A stretch of DNA of 64,000 nt, taken from CAXBNB01 sp040151475. Its GTDB lineage: Bacteria; Bacteroidota; Bacteroidia; Cytophagales; Cyclobacteriaceae. Within the stretch, counting starts at the first letter, position 1. Every line of letters begins with the position of its first letter. This document shows positions 10,801 to 19,037 of this stretch, piece by piece. The notes under the pieces were generated by a model, which saw only the letters and a list, made by a program, of their open reading frames with translations, did not search any database and was not told the origin of the DNA. The DNA is taken from positions 1 through 64,000 of the forward strand of contig NZ_JBDKWG010000133.1 in NCBI RefSeq assembly GCF_040151475.1, written 5' to 3'. The position numbers and the translations under genes are program-made.

Positions 10801-11414
10801 ATAACAGTCTGATTTCCTAAAGCTATTTCCTGGGTAATATATCCTACATACGAAATGGTCAATACTGCTCCTTCCGGCACATTTAATTTGTAATTTCCAT
10901 CCAAATCGGAAGTAGTACCATTTGCTGTACCCTTTATAATTACTGATGCACCTGGAAGGCCTACACCGCTCTCATCTGTTATTTTACCAGAAACATCAAC
11001 ATCGGCACGCAACAACTCAACCTTCAGTTGTGGCTCATCATATTTGGATTTCTTAGAAACGTGAATATTGTTATTTATCTGGCGGAATTTCAGATTTGTT
11101 CTCTTAGAAACTTCCATTAACACATCAGAAACACGAGCATTAGAAAAATCTCCTGAAATACGCACTTTCTTATCCAGGTCTTCTGTTCTATATGTAAACT
11201 CATAACTGGTTTTTTGCTCTATATATCTCAGTAACTTGATCAAGGAGGCATTATCTACCTGCATCTGTATAAGAGCTTCTCTTACACTCACTGCTTCCTG
11301 GGCATTTGAACCGTTTGCAAAAATTGCACTCAGAATGAGGCAATTAATAATCATGGCATGCAGGGCTCTTACTGACATTTTGTATAAAATTTGTCGTAGA
11401 AATTTAAATTTCAT
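7890..11414 (-). CDS. SusC/RagA TonB-dependent transporter with STN signalling domain
   Basis: A 1174-residue outer-membrane transporter. After the signal region (to about residue 38) comes a secretin/TonB short N-terminal (STN) domain at about 50-115 (LIKLLRYIEQKTSYEFTYR). Next is a carboxypeptidase-regulatory-like beta-sandwich at about 140-215 (GLPGASVIIKGTANGTTSDL), then the plug domain with LYVVDGVPIDN and LKGPNAAALYGSRAANGVIL, then the 22-strand barrel ending RSIGFNLKLTF. The STN domain is the part that contacts a FecR-type anti-sigma, and such a gene lies immediately upstream. It should import an oligosaccharide together with the SusD encoded next, powered by TonB-ExbBD encoded elsewhere. 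Length and C-terminal Phe are normal, so it looks functional. Confidence 0.95.
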   Translation of the reverse strand: MKFKFLRQILYKMSVRALHAMIINCLILSAIFANGSNAQEAVSVREALIQMQVDNASLIKLLRYIEQKTSYEFTYRTEDLDKKVRISGDFSNARVSDVLMEVSKRTNLKFRQINNNIHVSKKSKYDEPQLKVELLRADVDVSGKITDESGVGLPGASVIIKGTANGTTSDLDGNYKLNVPEGAVLTISYVGYITQEIALGNQTVIDIQMELDASQLEEVVVTAFGLKREKKALGYAAQELKGEEFTEAREANIVNSLAGKVAGVQVTNIPNGAGGSSRVVIRGNSSISGNDAPLYVVDGVPIDNQNTDRADYASGGVDYGDGISGINPDDVETLTVLKGPNAAALYGSRAANGVILITTKSGKSKKGLGITINSNVTVDKLATLPTFQNKFAMGYDPDLPFDGTSTIDGVDYGIIDGRFWASWGPALEGQVVADWTDPTKTMTMTPQPVDNIESFFNTGITATNTLALTGGNENANIRFSISDMKNKGLIPGSTFDRQTISLRGNAKITDKLSIDSKVNYIKHQGHNRPQGGASSSNMMGAIIQLARHIDLDDLKNYKDENGNPINYTTRIENPYWTINEVVNEDERERIIGFVTLKYDLNDWLSVQARSGTDFYTDQRFTRSAIGSRSASSGQVSNYTWQVEENNSDILLMGQKDLSSDFALSVTLGASHLSASREVTGSSGKGLRSAGLYHISNANEVTPRYEKVQREMSSLFGTGQIAYKNFLFLDVTGRNDWSSVLGMNNYSFFYPSVSTSFVFTDALEINSKILTFGKLRAGYAEVGNGSDPYLTSIGYVSSTETINGQGQVEIQNRIPNPNLKNELTKSVEFGANIRLFGNRAGIDLTYYKASAKNQILPVNISSATGYANMVINAGEITNEGFELLLDVTPIKMENSFKWDLAFNFAKNKSKVVSLANGVETHEMSRDRWGTIEARPGEDFGNIVGFYYKRNEKGEKLLDANGRYQRDGNNTKVLGNIQPDWIGGITNTISYKGIALSALIDIKMGGEILSGTKYIQAARGTGKFTTDGIYQNSDGLWVGVSDGVMENDYYIEDGNGDQVLHLAAGEKSDIELPRHFLTGQYTRQDIIEEFVLDASYISLRQVTLEYSLPKTLLSNSPFSSVKISAVGRNLYYIDQHMQGLGITPESAFNTASGSQGSESYTAPSTRSIGFNLKLTF

Positions 11415-11457
11415 AATTTTGAATTATTAAGTTAAAGAAAATGTTTAATGATTTTCG

Positions 11458-11485
11458 GCCTGTAGATGCTACAACATCTATAGGC
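11458..11485. promoter_or_regulatory. Hairpin in the fecR-susC intergenic gap (first locus)
   Basis: GCCTGTAGATG (11458-11468) pairs with CATCTATAGGC (11475-11485), with one G-U type mismatch and a 6-nt loop. It lies about 45 bp before the susC start. On the minus strand the tail is only moderately T-rich, so an attenuator or leader stem-loop fits better than a strong terminator. A hairpin occupies the same place in the second locus. Confidence 0.55.
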
Positions 11486-11529
11486 TTTTTCATGATGACC
11501 GTTCTTATTTTCACATAGGCATATTAAGT

Positions 11530-12516
11530 TTATTGGTTATCGAAATTTATTTCAACATCATTTCCATCGATAGAATAATTGAAATGATGAACAAAGGAAA
11601 TTCCTTTTAATACTTCAGACAGTGCTTTTTCTTTATAAGAACCTGTATAATGAAATTGCGTGACAGGTTCATTCTGCAATAAAATTCGTACTCCGTACCA
11701 ATCCTCAAGTTTCGAGACTATATCAGTCAAAGTAGCTGTATTAAATGATAATATTCCATCTTTCCATGAAATATGATCCAAATAAGCAAATTTATGAGTG
11801 TTAATACGATCACTATTATCGGTGATTGCAATATTACCAGGATCTAAAATCACGGAATTGTTTGCGGAATTCTCAACACTTACTTTTCCTGTAACCAATG
11901 CTACATCTACTCTACTCTCGTTTCTTGCATTTACATTAAAACTTGTACCCAAAGCAGTTGTGGTAACACCAAAAGACAATACTTTAAATGGTAATTTTGA
12001 ATTTTTCACTACCTCAAAAAATGCTTCACCTTCGAGATCGACAATTCGTGCTTTTGAATCAAAAGGCAACTTATAGGATATTTTACTCAAAGAATTCAAT
12101 GTAACTTTTGAACCATCAGGTAAATAAGTAGTCAACTTTTGCCCCTTTTCTGTAGATTTTGTGATAGTACTACTATTGACAACAGTCAACTTTTCTTCTT
12201 CTCTTTGAAAATTTGATATATAATAGATTGAAAATCCTGAAAGAAGTATTATTGCTGCTGTTGCAGCTATTTTAGCCCATGGCCATATTTTTTTTTCATT
12301 CACATATCTATTTTCAGGTTCTAACTTTGCCAGCACTTTCTGAAAATGTCGCTCTCTATCAAATGCAGGATCCTTTTCTGTATTGCGAATCTCTTCAGCC
12401 AATATCTTATCGAATTGCTTTTCGCTTTCATCTCCGAAAAACCATTCTACAACTGTTTTGATTTCTTTAGTCGTTCCGTATTTACTGAAAAACTTATTGA
12501 TTAATGATTGATTCAT
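11530..12516 (-). CDS. FecR-family anti-sigma factor
   Basis: A 328-residue inner-membrane protein. The N-terminal cytoplasmic part (1-80) should bind the ECF sigma, and one membrane segment is visible around 82-104 (WAKIAATAAIILLSGFSIYY). The periplasmic FecR domain spans about 120-220 (TTYLPDGSKVTLNSLSKISY, LEGEAFFEVVKNSKLPFKV, GTSFNVNA), and a DUF4974-type C-terminal domain (about 255-328) is expected to contact the SusC STN domain. It lies between the sigma gene (214 bp upstream) and susC (115 bp downstream), the standard order for trans-envelope signalling in Bacteroidota. Confidence 0.93.
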   Translation of the reverse strand: MNQSLINKFFSKYGTTKEIKTVVEWFFGDESEKQFDKILAEEIRNTEKDPAFDRERHFQKVLAKLEPENRYVNEKKIWPWAKIAATAAIILLSGFSIYYISNFQREEEKLTVVNSSTITKSTEKGQKLTTYLPDGSKVTLNSLSKISYKLPFDSKARIVDLEGEAFFEVVKNSKLPFKVLSFGVTTTALGTSFNVNARNESRVDVALVTGKVSVENSANNSVILDPGNIAITDNSDRINTHKFAYLDHISWKDGILSFNTATLTDIVSKLEDWYGVRILLQNEPVTQFHYTGSYKEKALSEVLKGISFVHHFNYSIDGNDVEINFDNQ

Positions 12517-12730
12517 TGATTTGTTTTTGTTGCGTATATATATAATATCCTGATTTCGGGTTTACTACTCAAAAAAAAATGATTTTTTTTAGCTAATGGT
12601 ATCACCACAAGCTTTTGTGCAAAATTTAGAATAAACCCAACTATAGGAAGTCAATATTTCAACTTCTAACAGTGTACTTATTTTTAGTCACGGTTTACTC
12701 AGAGTCCAGAATAGTACCTGTTTATCAGGC

Positions 12731-13315
12731 TTAATAGCAACATGGATAAATCATTAAAAGAGGAGCAAAAACATCCAGATGTAATTTGTCTTTTATGAAT
12801 AAATTGGTTTGATAAATGTGATTTTCAACTGTGCGAATTGATAAATTCATTTTTTTCGCTATTTCTACATGGGAGAGCCCTTCAATTCTGCTCATAATAT
12901 ACACCTTCTGCTTTTTTGCAGGCAATTTGGAAATTAAAAACTCTATTATTTGAGCCGTTTCGTTACCAATGAATTCCTCTTCAGCATTGGTTACTGTAGC
13001 AATTCTTGTATCGCGTAAATAGTTTTCTATAGTAAAGTACATGATTTTGCTCCTCCCCCTTTTTAAAGCAGAATTTCGTGCAATCGTATACATATATGCA
13101 CTCAATGATAAATCTGACCGCAATTCCGTTCTATGTTCCCAAATGCTAACCATTACATCCTGTACGACTTCTTCAGCGTCTTCATGATCGAGAAATAATT
13201 TTCTGCAGGCACGGTATAGAGCGGTGGAATATTTAGTGTGCAATGAACGTAAAGCTTCCACTTTACCTTCATTGAGGCCGATTACCAAATCCTTTATTTC
13301 ATTCTTTTTTGCCAC
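12731..13315 (-). CDS. ECF RNA polymerase sigma factor (FecI/Bacteroidota type)
   Basis: A 194-residue sigma-70 family factor. Region 2 is at about 25-95 (DAEEVVQDVMVSIWEHR, then YMYTIARNSALK). Region 4 is at about 125-180 with its helix-turn-helix (LSHVEIAKKMNLSIRTVENH). It is first in the sigma-FecR-SusC-SusD cassette and should direct transcription of susC and susD when FecR is relieved. The C-terminal tail (FAPLLMIYPCCY) is hydrophobic, a common feature in this subgroup. The gap of 214 bp to fecR is longer than usual, so fecR may have its own promoter. Confidence 0.93.
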   Translation of the reverse strand: MAKKNEIKDLVIGLNEGKVEALRSLHTKYSTALYRACRKLFLDHEDAEEVVQDVMVSIWEHRTELRSDLSLSAYMYTIARNSALKRGRSKIMYFTIENYLRDTRIATVTNAEEEFIGNETAQIIEFLISKLPAKKQKVYIMSRIEGLSHVEIAKKMNLSIRTVENHIYQTNLFIKDKLHLDVFAPLLMIYPCCY

Positions 13316-13725
13316 TAAATATTTTGAAAATATTTCCTAAGGTTAGAAAAATAATTGTATCCACCAAATTTCAAGAATGACCTGCTTACATTCCACGTTA
13401 TTATCATTATATCAAGCCTTAAATTTAAGACAGGTAAAACGACAGGTTTTCAACTGACTTCTAAAAGACAATGTGCTTTGAGAAGCCTTTCAGGATTCTT
13501 AAAGCTTACTGTTTTAACAGCTTTACCAATCTTTAAAAGCTTTCGTACTTTATAGACAGGCTCTAATTAGTTGTCTTTAGCTTCTTAGCTTCTTATCTTT
13601 TTATTTTTTAGAATTTGAATTAGAAAATTTTACCATTTTTATGTGTAAGATACATCTCGCTTTCACATTCAATTTTATCCAGCCCAACCACCATCTGCAA
13701 AGGGGGGATGAAACCAATAAAAAAA
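13316..13725. other. 410-bp gap between two ECF sigma genes
   Basis: I see no convincing gene in this AT-rich stretch. It contains a hairpin at 13501-13524 (CTGTT/AACAG inner stem, AAAG/CTTT outer pairs), several AAAGCTT-like words and a short pyrimidine-rich run with a repeated AGCTTCTT near 13578-13592. It probably holds the promoter of the sigma gene ending at 12731 and the 3' end of the transcript from the sigma gene at 13726-14295. Confidence 0.5.
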
Positions 13726-14295
13726 TCAACTCACAATTGTCATTTTATTATTACCTAATGACCGATAATCGTCGATAGCAGTGCGGATTCTCTTCAATGC
13801 TTTAGACATTTGATTTTCGACCGTTTTGGTTGAAATATCCATGAGTTCTGCCACTTCTGCGTAGGTCATGTATTCTTCCTTCACCATCTGAAAGACCATT
13901 CTGCATTTTTCAGGTAATTCGTAAACAGCTATTTTTATCACTCCTTTCAATTCTTCATCCAGTAATTTGGTCTCTCCATCTTCGAATATCATTTCCTCTT
14001 CAGGAGGAAAGTTTTCCAATCCTACAAGTTGCATCTTGCTATGGTCTCTTAAAAAATTGAATGCTGAATTCTTTGTTGCAATGAAAAAATAATTTTTACT
14101 TCCTGAACCAGGTTTGAATTTTCTGCGATTATTCCAAAATTTAACCAGTACATCACACGCTATCTCTTCAGCCGCCTCTGTATTCTTTATCAGGTACTTC
14201 GCATAATTAATGAGCTTAGGTGCCAATTCATAGAAAAGCTTCTTGAATGCCTGTTGGTCATCATTATGCACAATATCTTCAATTAGCTTTTCCAC
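13726..14295 (-). CDS. Second ECF sigma factor, no adjacent FecR
   Basis: A 189-residue ECF sigma factor. Region 2 includes AAEEIACDVLVKFWNNR and YFFIATKNSAFNFL; region 4 includes YELPEKCRMVFQMVKEEYM and the helix-turn-helix YAEVAELMDISTKTVENQM. It lies downstream of the oxidation/esterase block (130 bp after the esterase) and 410 bp before the next ECF sigma. No anti-sigma or SusC gene adjoins it, so its control is unclear. It may be regulated transcriptionally or by a distant FecR. It is only moderately similar to the neighbouring sigma factor, so I do not read it as a recent duplicate. Confidence 0.92.
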   Translation of the reverse strand: MEKLIEDIVHNDDQQAFKKLFYELAPKLINYAKYLIKNTEAAEEIACDVLVKFWNNRRKFKPGSGSKNYFFIATKNSAFNFLRDHSKMQLVGLENFPPEEEMIFEDGETKLLDEELKGVIKIAVYELPEKCRMVFQMVKEEYMTYAEVAELMDISTKTVENQMSKALKRIRTAIDDYRSLGNNKMTIVS

Positions 14296-14424
14296 AGAAC
14301 TCTAATTTTCTCATTCAAAACAGATATTATAGTGGGTAAAACATCTATCAGCACCTCAAACTCTAAAATCTCAAGAACAAACAACGCTCTCAAGTATTTC
14401 CAATACGATGCACTGGTCAAAATA

Positions 14425-15600
14425 TCAATCCTTCCAAATCAAATCATTGGATCGGATAGCTCCAGATGGTAAAGGATTTTCATCGTTAAAAACCTTCATT
14501 TGGCCATGTGTTTCCAAAACAACGAAACTTTCATCTATCTCCCCTTTCTTGTTTTTTACCTTCTTTATATCCAGTTTTAAATATTTCGCCATAAAAGGAT
14601 ACATACCCATCCTTTTGGAATAACCGTAATCATGGTTTTCATTGGGGAGATGCCAGTTTTCTACCGATCCTTTTTTATTGTAAAAACCATATATTTTCTG
14701 AATGTATGGAAATTCCACCTCAGGATTGTTTTTAGTCCAATCCCCTCCATCTGAAATCAACAACATAGGCCTGGGAGCAGCCAAAGCCGCAATCTCTACA
14801 TTGCTAGTTTCATGATTTTCACTCTTATGTATCGGCATTCCACTTTCCCCAACACATCCTCCAAAGAAATGGGCAGAAACCATAACCGCAGGTACAGACA
14901 CAGCTATTCTATCATCAACAGCTGTCAATAGAAAAGTCTGAGTTCCTCCTCCTGATGCACCGGTAACTCCTATTCGATCTTTATCTACTTCCGGCAATGA
15001 AGCAATAAAATCCAATACTCTTATACTGTTCCAAAGTTGTGTTTTCAATGTTTTAGGATATCTATGTACAAAGCCAAATTCACCCATTTCCCCATAACCT
15101 AACATATCATAAGAAATCACGACAGCACCCATTTTAGCCAGTGTGGCACACCTTTTCTGCATGTCTTCACGATACCTGCCATAGTCTTCCTGCTTTTCCC
15201 AATGTCCATGTGGACACAATATAGCCGGCAGCTTACCTTTGGCATCCGTTGGTTTGTAGATACTACCCGTAACATAAAACCCCGGCAAACTTTCAATGGC
15301 GACATTTTCTATCGAATAACCACCATATTCCCTTTTGTTACGATAAACAGGATTCAAATCAGTTTTAGCAGGCATAACCGACAGGTCTGCTCCTTTTAAA
15401 ATTCCTTCCCGAATGACCTTCGCCTTTACCTGCCATTCTTCCAGGTTTTTATATGATTCAGCAAACCGTTTCAACTGTAAAATTGCTTCTGACTCAGTTT
15501 GGTAATTTCCCATGCAAAGCATAGGATTATCGTTGGATTGAGCCAAACAAGAAAGTGCTCCTGATAGGACTATAATAAGCAACAAGTAAACAACTTTCAT
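14425..15600 (-). CDS. Secreted acetyl-xylan-esterase-like alpha/beta hydrolase
   Basis: A 391-residue protein with a signal peptide (residues 1-20, LSCLAQ). The alpha/beta hydrolase core has an oxyanion-type CPHGHW motif at about 129-134 and the nucleophile elbow GVTGASGGG with Ser216. An acidic residue lies in LLISDGGDWT and the His in NENHDYG. The lid-like insertion HFFGGCVGESGMPIHKSENHET resembles that of large acetyl esterases of the abhydrolase_7 group. It follows the CBM9-like gene by 63 bp and is probably in the same transcript. Deacetylation of a plant- or algal-type polysaccharide is likely; a glucuronoyl-type esterase is a less likely alternative because that family uses a different serine motif. 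Confidence 0.82.
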   Translation of the reverse strand: MKVVYLLLIIVLSGALSCLAQSNDNPMLCMGNYQTESEAILQLKRFAESYKNLEEWQVKAKVIREGILKGADLSVMPAKTDLNPVYRNKREYGGYSIENVAIESLPGFYVTGSIYKPTDAKGKLPAILCPHGHWEKQEDYGRYREDMQKRCATLAKMGAVVISYDMLGYGEMGEFGFVHRYPKTLKTQLWNSIRVLDFIASLPEVDKDRIGVTGASGGGTQTFLLTAVDDRIAVSVPAVMVSAHFFGGCVGESGMPIHKSENHETSNVEIAALAAPRPMLLISDGGDWTKNNPEVEFPYIQKIYGFYNKKGSVENWHLPNENHDYGYSKRMGMYPFMAKYLKLDIKKVKNKKGEIDESFVVLETHGQMKVFNDENPLPSGAIRSNDLIWKD

Positions 15601-15662
15601 AGGTGTTAATTTTAAGTTTTAGACATTATACAAAACAACTCTTTTGCTTTTGATCAATATTT

Positions 15663-16442
15663 TTATTCAAATATCACTTCTCCAAAATACTTGGGTTGAT
15701 GATAGTCTGGATTTTCAGTACCAATTGGATTCCAGGTCACAAAATGTGGCTTAACTGTATCATCCGCACATTTGTAAAAATTAGCTCTGGCTTTTAATCC
15801 CTTCAGTTCCAAGTTTTTATCCTTTACAAAACATTCAGGAGGAATTACCAACATCAATTCCCATTGCTGACCTCCTGTTTTTTCCTCAAAAGGCTGGCTA
15901 CCCAATGATGCTTTAGTCTCAATTAATTCTAATATTTGAGGGTCAATTGGCTGTCTGTCTTTTCTTGAATGACCAACAGCAACATGTGGTGTACCGATGC
16001 AGTTGAACTCGAAATTGTAATACGGCCCTTCTGGCTCTGTTGTAATAAAAAATTCAACACAACTATCCTTATGCACACTGCCATTTATTTTAGATACTTT
16101 GGCTAATACGCTTTCTTCTTTCACGAAATATTTCAACAAAATCTTACCTTGACAGTGAGCTATTTTAAATTTCACTTCCGGCTTGTAAGAATACTCAGGC
16201 CAATTAATTGTTTCTATAAATTGAAATTTAGTATTGTGTTCAAGTAACTGTTCTGCCAGTGAAATATCCAAAGCACCATCGTGTTCTAATTCCTTTATCG
16301 TCATTTTCTTAATGTTCTTTTGAGCAACATTCTCTTTGAAACTAATTTCCTTCATAGAAAAGCCTGAAAAAATACCAATAGAAAAAAATGACAAGGTACT
16401 TTTCAATGTATTTTTAATAAAATTTCTACGAAGGTTATCCAT
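15663..16442 (-). CDS. Tat-exported CBM9-like carbohydrate-binding protein
   Basis: A 259-residue protein starting with a clear twin-arginine signal (LRRNFIKN, then a hydrophobic stretch to about residue 30). The rest resembles the family 9 carbohydrate-binding-like fold seen as stand-alone proteins in Bacteroidota: FKIAHCQGKILLKYFVKEES, then DSCVEFFITTEPEGPYYNFE with the conserved acidic/aromatic core, then WELMLVIPPE and RANFYKCADD, ending HQPKYFGEVIFE. It likely binds a sugar end in the periplasm. It sits between the GMC oxidoreductase and the esterase, which supports a role in handling oxidised or acetylated sugars. No catalytic residues can be assigned. Confidence 0.8.
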   Translation of the reverse strand: MDNLRRNFIKNTLKSTLSFFSIGIFSGFSMKEISFKENVAQKNIKKMTIKELEHDGALDISLAEQLLEHNTKFQFIETINWPEYSYKPEVKFKIAHCQGKILLKYFVKEESVLAKVSKINGSVHKDSCVEFFITTEPEGPYYNFEFNCIGTPHVAVGHSRKDRQPIDPQILELIETKASLGSQPFEEKTGGQQWELMLVIPPECFVKDKNLELKGLKARANFYKCADDTVKPHFVTWNPIGTENPDYHQPKYFGEVIFE

Positions 16443-16572
16443 ATCTACTGAAGGTTTTGCACTAATTTACATGGAATCCATGAGATAATTACACAAAAAA
16501 TGGTACGTAATCACAGCAGGTGCAATAATTAATACGGTTTCCAAATTATACTCTACATAAGCATCTTTATTT

Positions 16573-18264
16573 TTATATTATACCCTTTTTCATTTGCTTG
16601 ACAGCATAGTCACAAGCTCTTGCTGTCAATGCCATATAGGTCAACGACGGACTCATATGGCCGGACGAAGTCATGCACGAACCATCTGTAACAAAAAGGT
16701 TGGATATATCGTGACACTGATTGTATCCATTCAAAACAGAGGTCTTGGGATCACGTCCCATTCTGGCTGTTCCCATTTCGTGCACTGAGTCTCCCAATAC
16801 ACCAGCACCTACCTTTACCTTGATCTCCTTAAGGCCTGCCACTTCCATCAGTTCCCGAACCTGATCCTCCATATCTTCCCTCATTTTTCTTTCATTGTCT
16901 CCATATTGAGCACTTATTTTTAACAACGGAATCCCCCAGGTATCTTTATTATTCTTATCCAATTCTACTTTATTGTCAAAATATGGCAGACACTCACCAT
17001 AAGACTGTAGGTGCATTTTCCATGGACCAAGAGTGGTCATTGACTTTTTAAAGTCCGCTCCAATTCCTATTTTAGAAGCATCCATTCCAGATCTGGAAGC
17101 AGAACCCCATATTCCATAGCCTCTGAGGAAATTCATCTCCTGACCATTGACATTTCTAAACCGAGGGATTGCTATTGATGCTGGTCTAAACCCTCTGTAC
17201 ATTTTATCCAGATATCCTTCTAAAGTTCCATAAGAATCTATGCTTTTGTGATGATCCATAAGATAATGCCCCAAAACTCCGCTTGAATTAGCCAAACCAT
17301 CAGAAAACCTAGGGGTCTTGGAATTCAACAACAAACCTGTGGATGACAATGTAGAGGCACAAAGGAAAATTACCCTTGCAAAATACTCTGTGGTTTCATG
17401 CGTATTAGCGTCAATCACTCTGACACCAATTGCTTTATCCTGCTGTTCATCGTAAATGACAGATTCCACTATGGCGTGAGATTTCAAAGTGAGCCTACCA
17501 GTATCATAAGCAGCCGGAAGCGTGGAACTGTTGCTGCTAAAATAGGCACCATAGGGGCATCCCGTATGGCATAGATTCCTGCTTTGACACTGTGACCTAC
17601 CTTTGAATTGCCCTTCTGTAGCCTTGGTAATATGCGCCGCACGGTTAGGTATTAGCTTACGGTCTGAATAGTGTGATTCTATCCTTTCCTTTATCACCTG
17701 TTCGGCATAGTTCAAATCAAAAGGAGGCAGGAAATGTCCATCTGGAAATTGAAATATATTCTCCTTTGAACCACAAACCCCAATAAACTTCTCAACATAA
17801 GTGTACCATGGGGCAAGATCTTTGTATCTAATCGGCCAGTCCACCCCCGCTCCATCTTTGAGATTGGCTTCAAACTCCAAATCACTAAACCGATAAGCTC
17901 CCCGCCCCCAAATCAATGACCGGCCTCCGGTCTGGTAGCCTCTAAACCATTTGAATGGTTTGTCTTCAGGGTGAGAATATGGATGTTCTTTATCATTAAC
18001 AAAAAAATCCTTGCTGGCTGGACTAAAATTGTATTTGGTGCTTTGAATAGGATACTGCTCTTTCTCTTCCTTTGTGAGGTACTTACGGTATTTAAAATCC
18101 CAGGGAGCCTTAAAAGTATTTGGGTAATCTTTGACATGCCTGACATCCCGTCCCCGTTCCAGAACAAGCGTTTCCAGTCCTTTTTCTGTAAGCTCTTTAG
18201 CAGCCCATCCTCCTGTCATACCAGAACCTACTACGATCGCATCATAAGTATTGCTGTTTTTCAT
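16573..18264 (-). CDS. GMC-family FAD oxidoreductase (gluconate/glucose dehydrogenase-type large subunit)
   Basis: I start this 563-residue flavoprotein at 18264, because the longer frame would overlap the upstream gene and add eight unlikely residues. The dinucleotide motif GSGMTGG is at residues 13-19 with the following VLERG. The C-terminus carries HEMGTARMG and the catalytic-site segment DGSCMTSSGHMSPSLTYMAL, where the usual Asn of the His-Asn pair appears as Ser. A cysteine-rich SRNLCHTGCPYGAYF segment at about 230-250 is typical of gluconate-dehydrogenase-type GMC proteins. It has no signal peptide and lies 8 bp after the subunit-3 gene, whose Tat signal probably carries it out of the cytoplasm. 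It oxidises a sugar or alcohol, but the acceptor is not encoded nearby. Confidence 0.92.
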   Translation of the reverse strand: MKNSNTYDAIVVGSGMTGGWAAKELTEKGLETLVLERGRDVRHVKDYPNTFKAPWDFKYRKYLTKEEKEQYPIQSTKYNFSPASKDFFVNDKEHPYSHPEDKPFKWFRGYQTGGRSLIWGRGAYRFSDLEFEANLKDGAGVDWPIRYKDLAPWYTYVEKFIGVCGSKENIFQFPDGHFLPPFDLNYAEQVIKERIESHYSDRKLIPNRAAHITKATEGQFKGRSQCQSRNLCHTGCPYGAYFSSNSSTLPAAYDTGRLTLKSHAIVESVIYDEQQDKAIGVRVIDANTHETTEYFARVIFLCASTLSSTGLLLNSKTPRFSDGLANSSGVLGHYLMDHHKSIDSYGTLEGYLDKMYRGFRPASIAIPRFRNVNGQEMNFLRGYGIWGSASRSGMDASKIGIGADFKKSMTTLGPWKMHLQSYGECLPYFDNKVELDKNNKDTWGIPLLKISAQYGDNERKMREDMEDQVRELMEVAGLKEIKVKVGAGVLGDSVHEMGTARMGRDPKTSVLNGYNQCHDISNLFVTDGSCMTSSGHMSPSLTYMALTARACDYAVKQMKKGII

Positions 18265-18271
18265 ACTTACA

Positions 18272-18847
18272 TCAAATATTATTTCCAATCATCATTCGAT
18301 CCCCTTCTTTCCACTCTATAGTACCTTGATATTCGCCGGGAACCGGTACATAATTCAGATTTTGCCTGACTCCCTCTTCAGTAGAAAAATACACATCGAC
18401 GGTTAGCAATTTGAAAGTATAGTAAAAAGGAACTCCTTCTTTATATTCCTTTCCCATCACTTCCATATCTGTTTTTTTCAGGTAATCTGCTCGCTTTTGC
18501 TCATCCAAACTGAGAAATGTTTTTCCGGTGACACGCTTACAATCCTTATCAAAATCCGTTAGTCCATCTAAGAATGTCTTTCTAACATCTTTTTCAAAAA
18601 CGTCCTTCAACAATAAATCTATGAATTGACCTACCTGCGCCTGAGATGCTCCAAGAGTATCTGTTGGTGGGATGATTGTATCGGCTATGGCATTGACCAA
18701 ATAATACTGTACATCGGTAAGAACAAGTCTTTTTTTAGTATTCGATGAATCACTTTTGCATGCCTGCAATGCACTAAATACACCTGGTGCCAAAACTACT
18801 GATTTCAATATCAGTGATGTCTTTTTTAATGCTTCTCTTCTTTTCAT
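18272..18847 (-). CDS. Gluconate 2-dehydrogenase subunit 3-like Tat lipoprotein
   Basis: I start at 18847 so that the protein begins MKRREALKKTS, a twin-arginine motif, followed by a hydrophobic stretch and LQAC, a lipobox. The mature part matches the subunit-3 family of gluconate/glucose dehydrogenases (YYLVNAIADTIIPPTDTLGA, QVGQFIDLLLKDVF). Known small subunits of this type act as chaperone and Tat carrier for a signal-less GMC partner, and that partner is the next gene. The double Tat and lipobox signal suggests the complex is anchored to a membrane facing the periplasm. Confidence 0.88.
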   Translation of the reverse strand: MKRREALKKTSLILKSVVLAPGVFSALQACKSDSSNTKKRLVLTDVQYYLVNAIADTIIPPTDTLGASQAQVGQFIDLLLKDVFEKDVRKTFLDGLTDFDKDCKRVTGKTFLSLDEQKRADYLKKTDMEVMGKEYKEGVPFYYTFKLLTVDVYFSTEEGVRQNLNYVPVPGEYQGTIEWKEGDRMMIGNNI

Positions 18848-19037
18848 AGTACGATACACGTAACAATAATCACGAAAAAAACATTAATTAAAAAGTATTT
18901 GAAAATATTTATTCTTTCGTTAAGCTTTTAATTAACATATATACATGAATTACTTACACCAACTCAACTGATCACAGATCAATAAAGCAAATAGTGATAT
19001 AAAGCCATATTTTTATGAATACTGCAAGCAAGCAATT

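Noticed and set aside
13355..13555. 66-codon plus-strand frame between the two ECF genes
   Set aside because: No family resemblance, AT-rich low-complexity translation and no sensible ribosome site; treated as chance.
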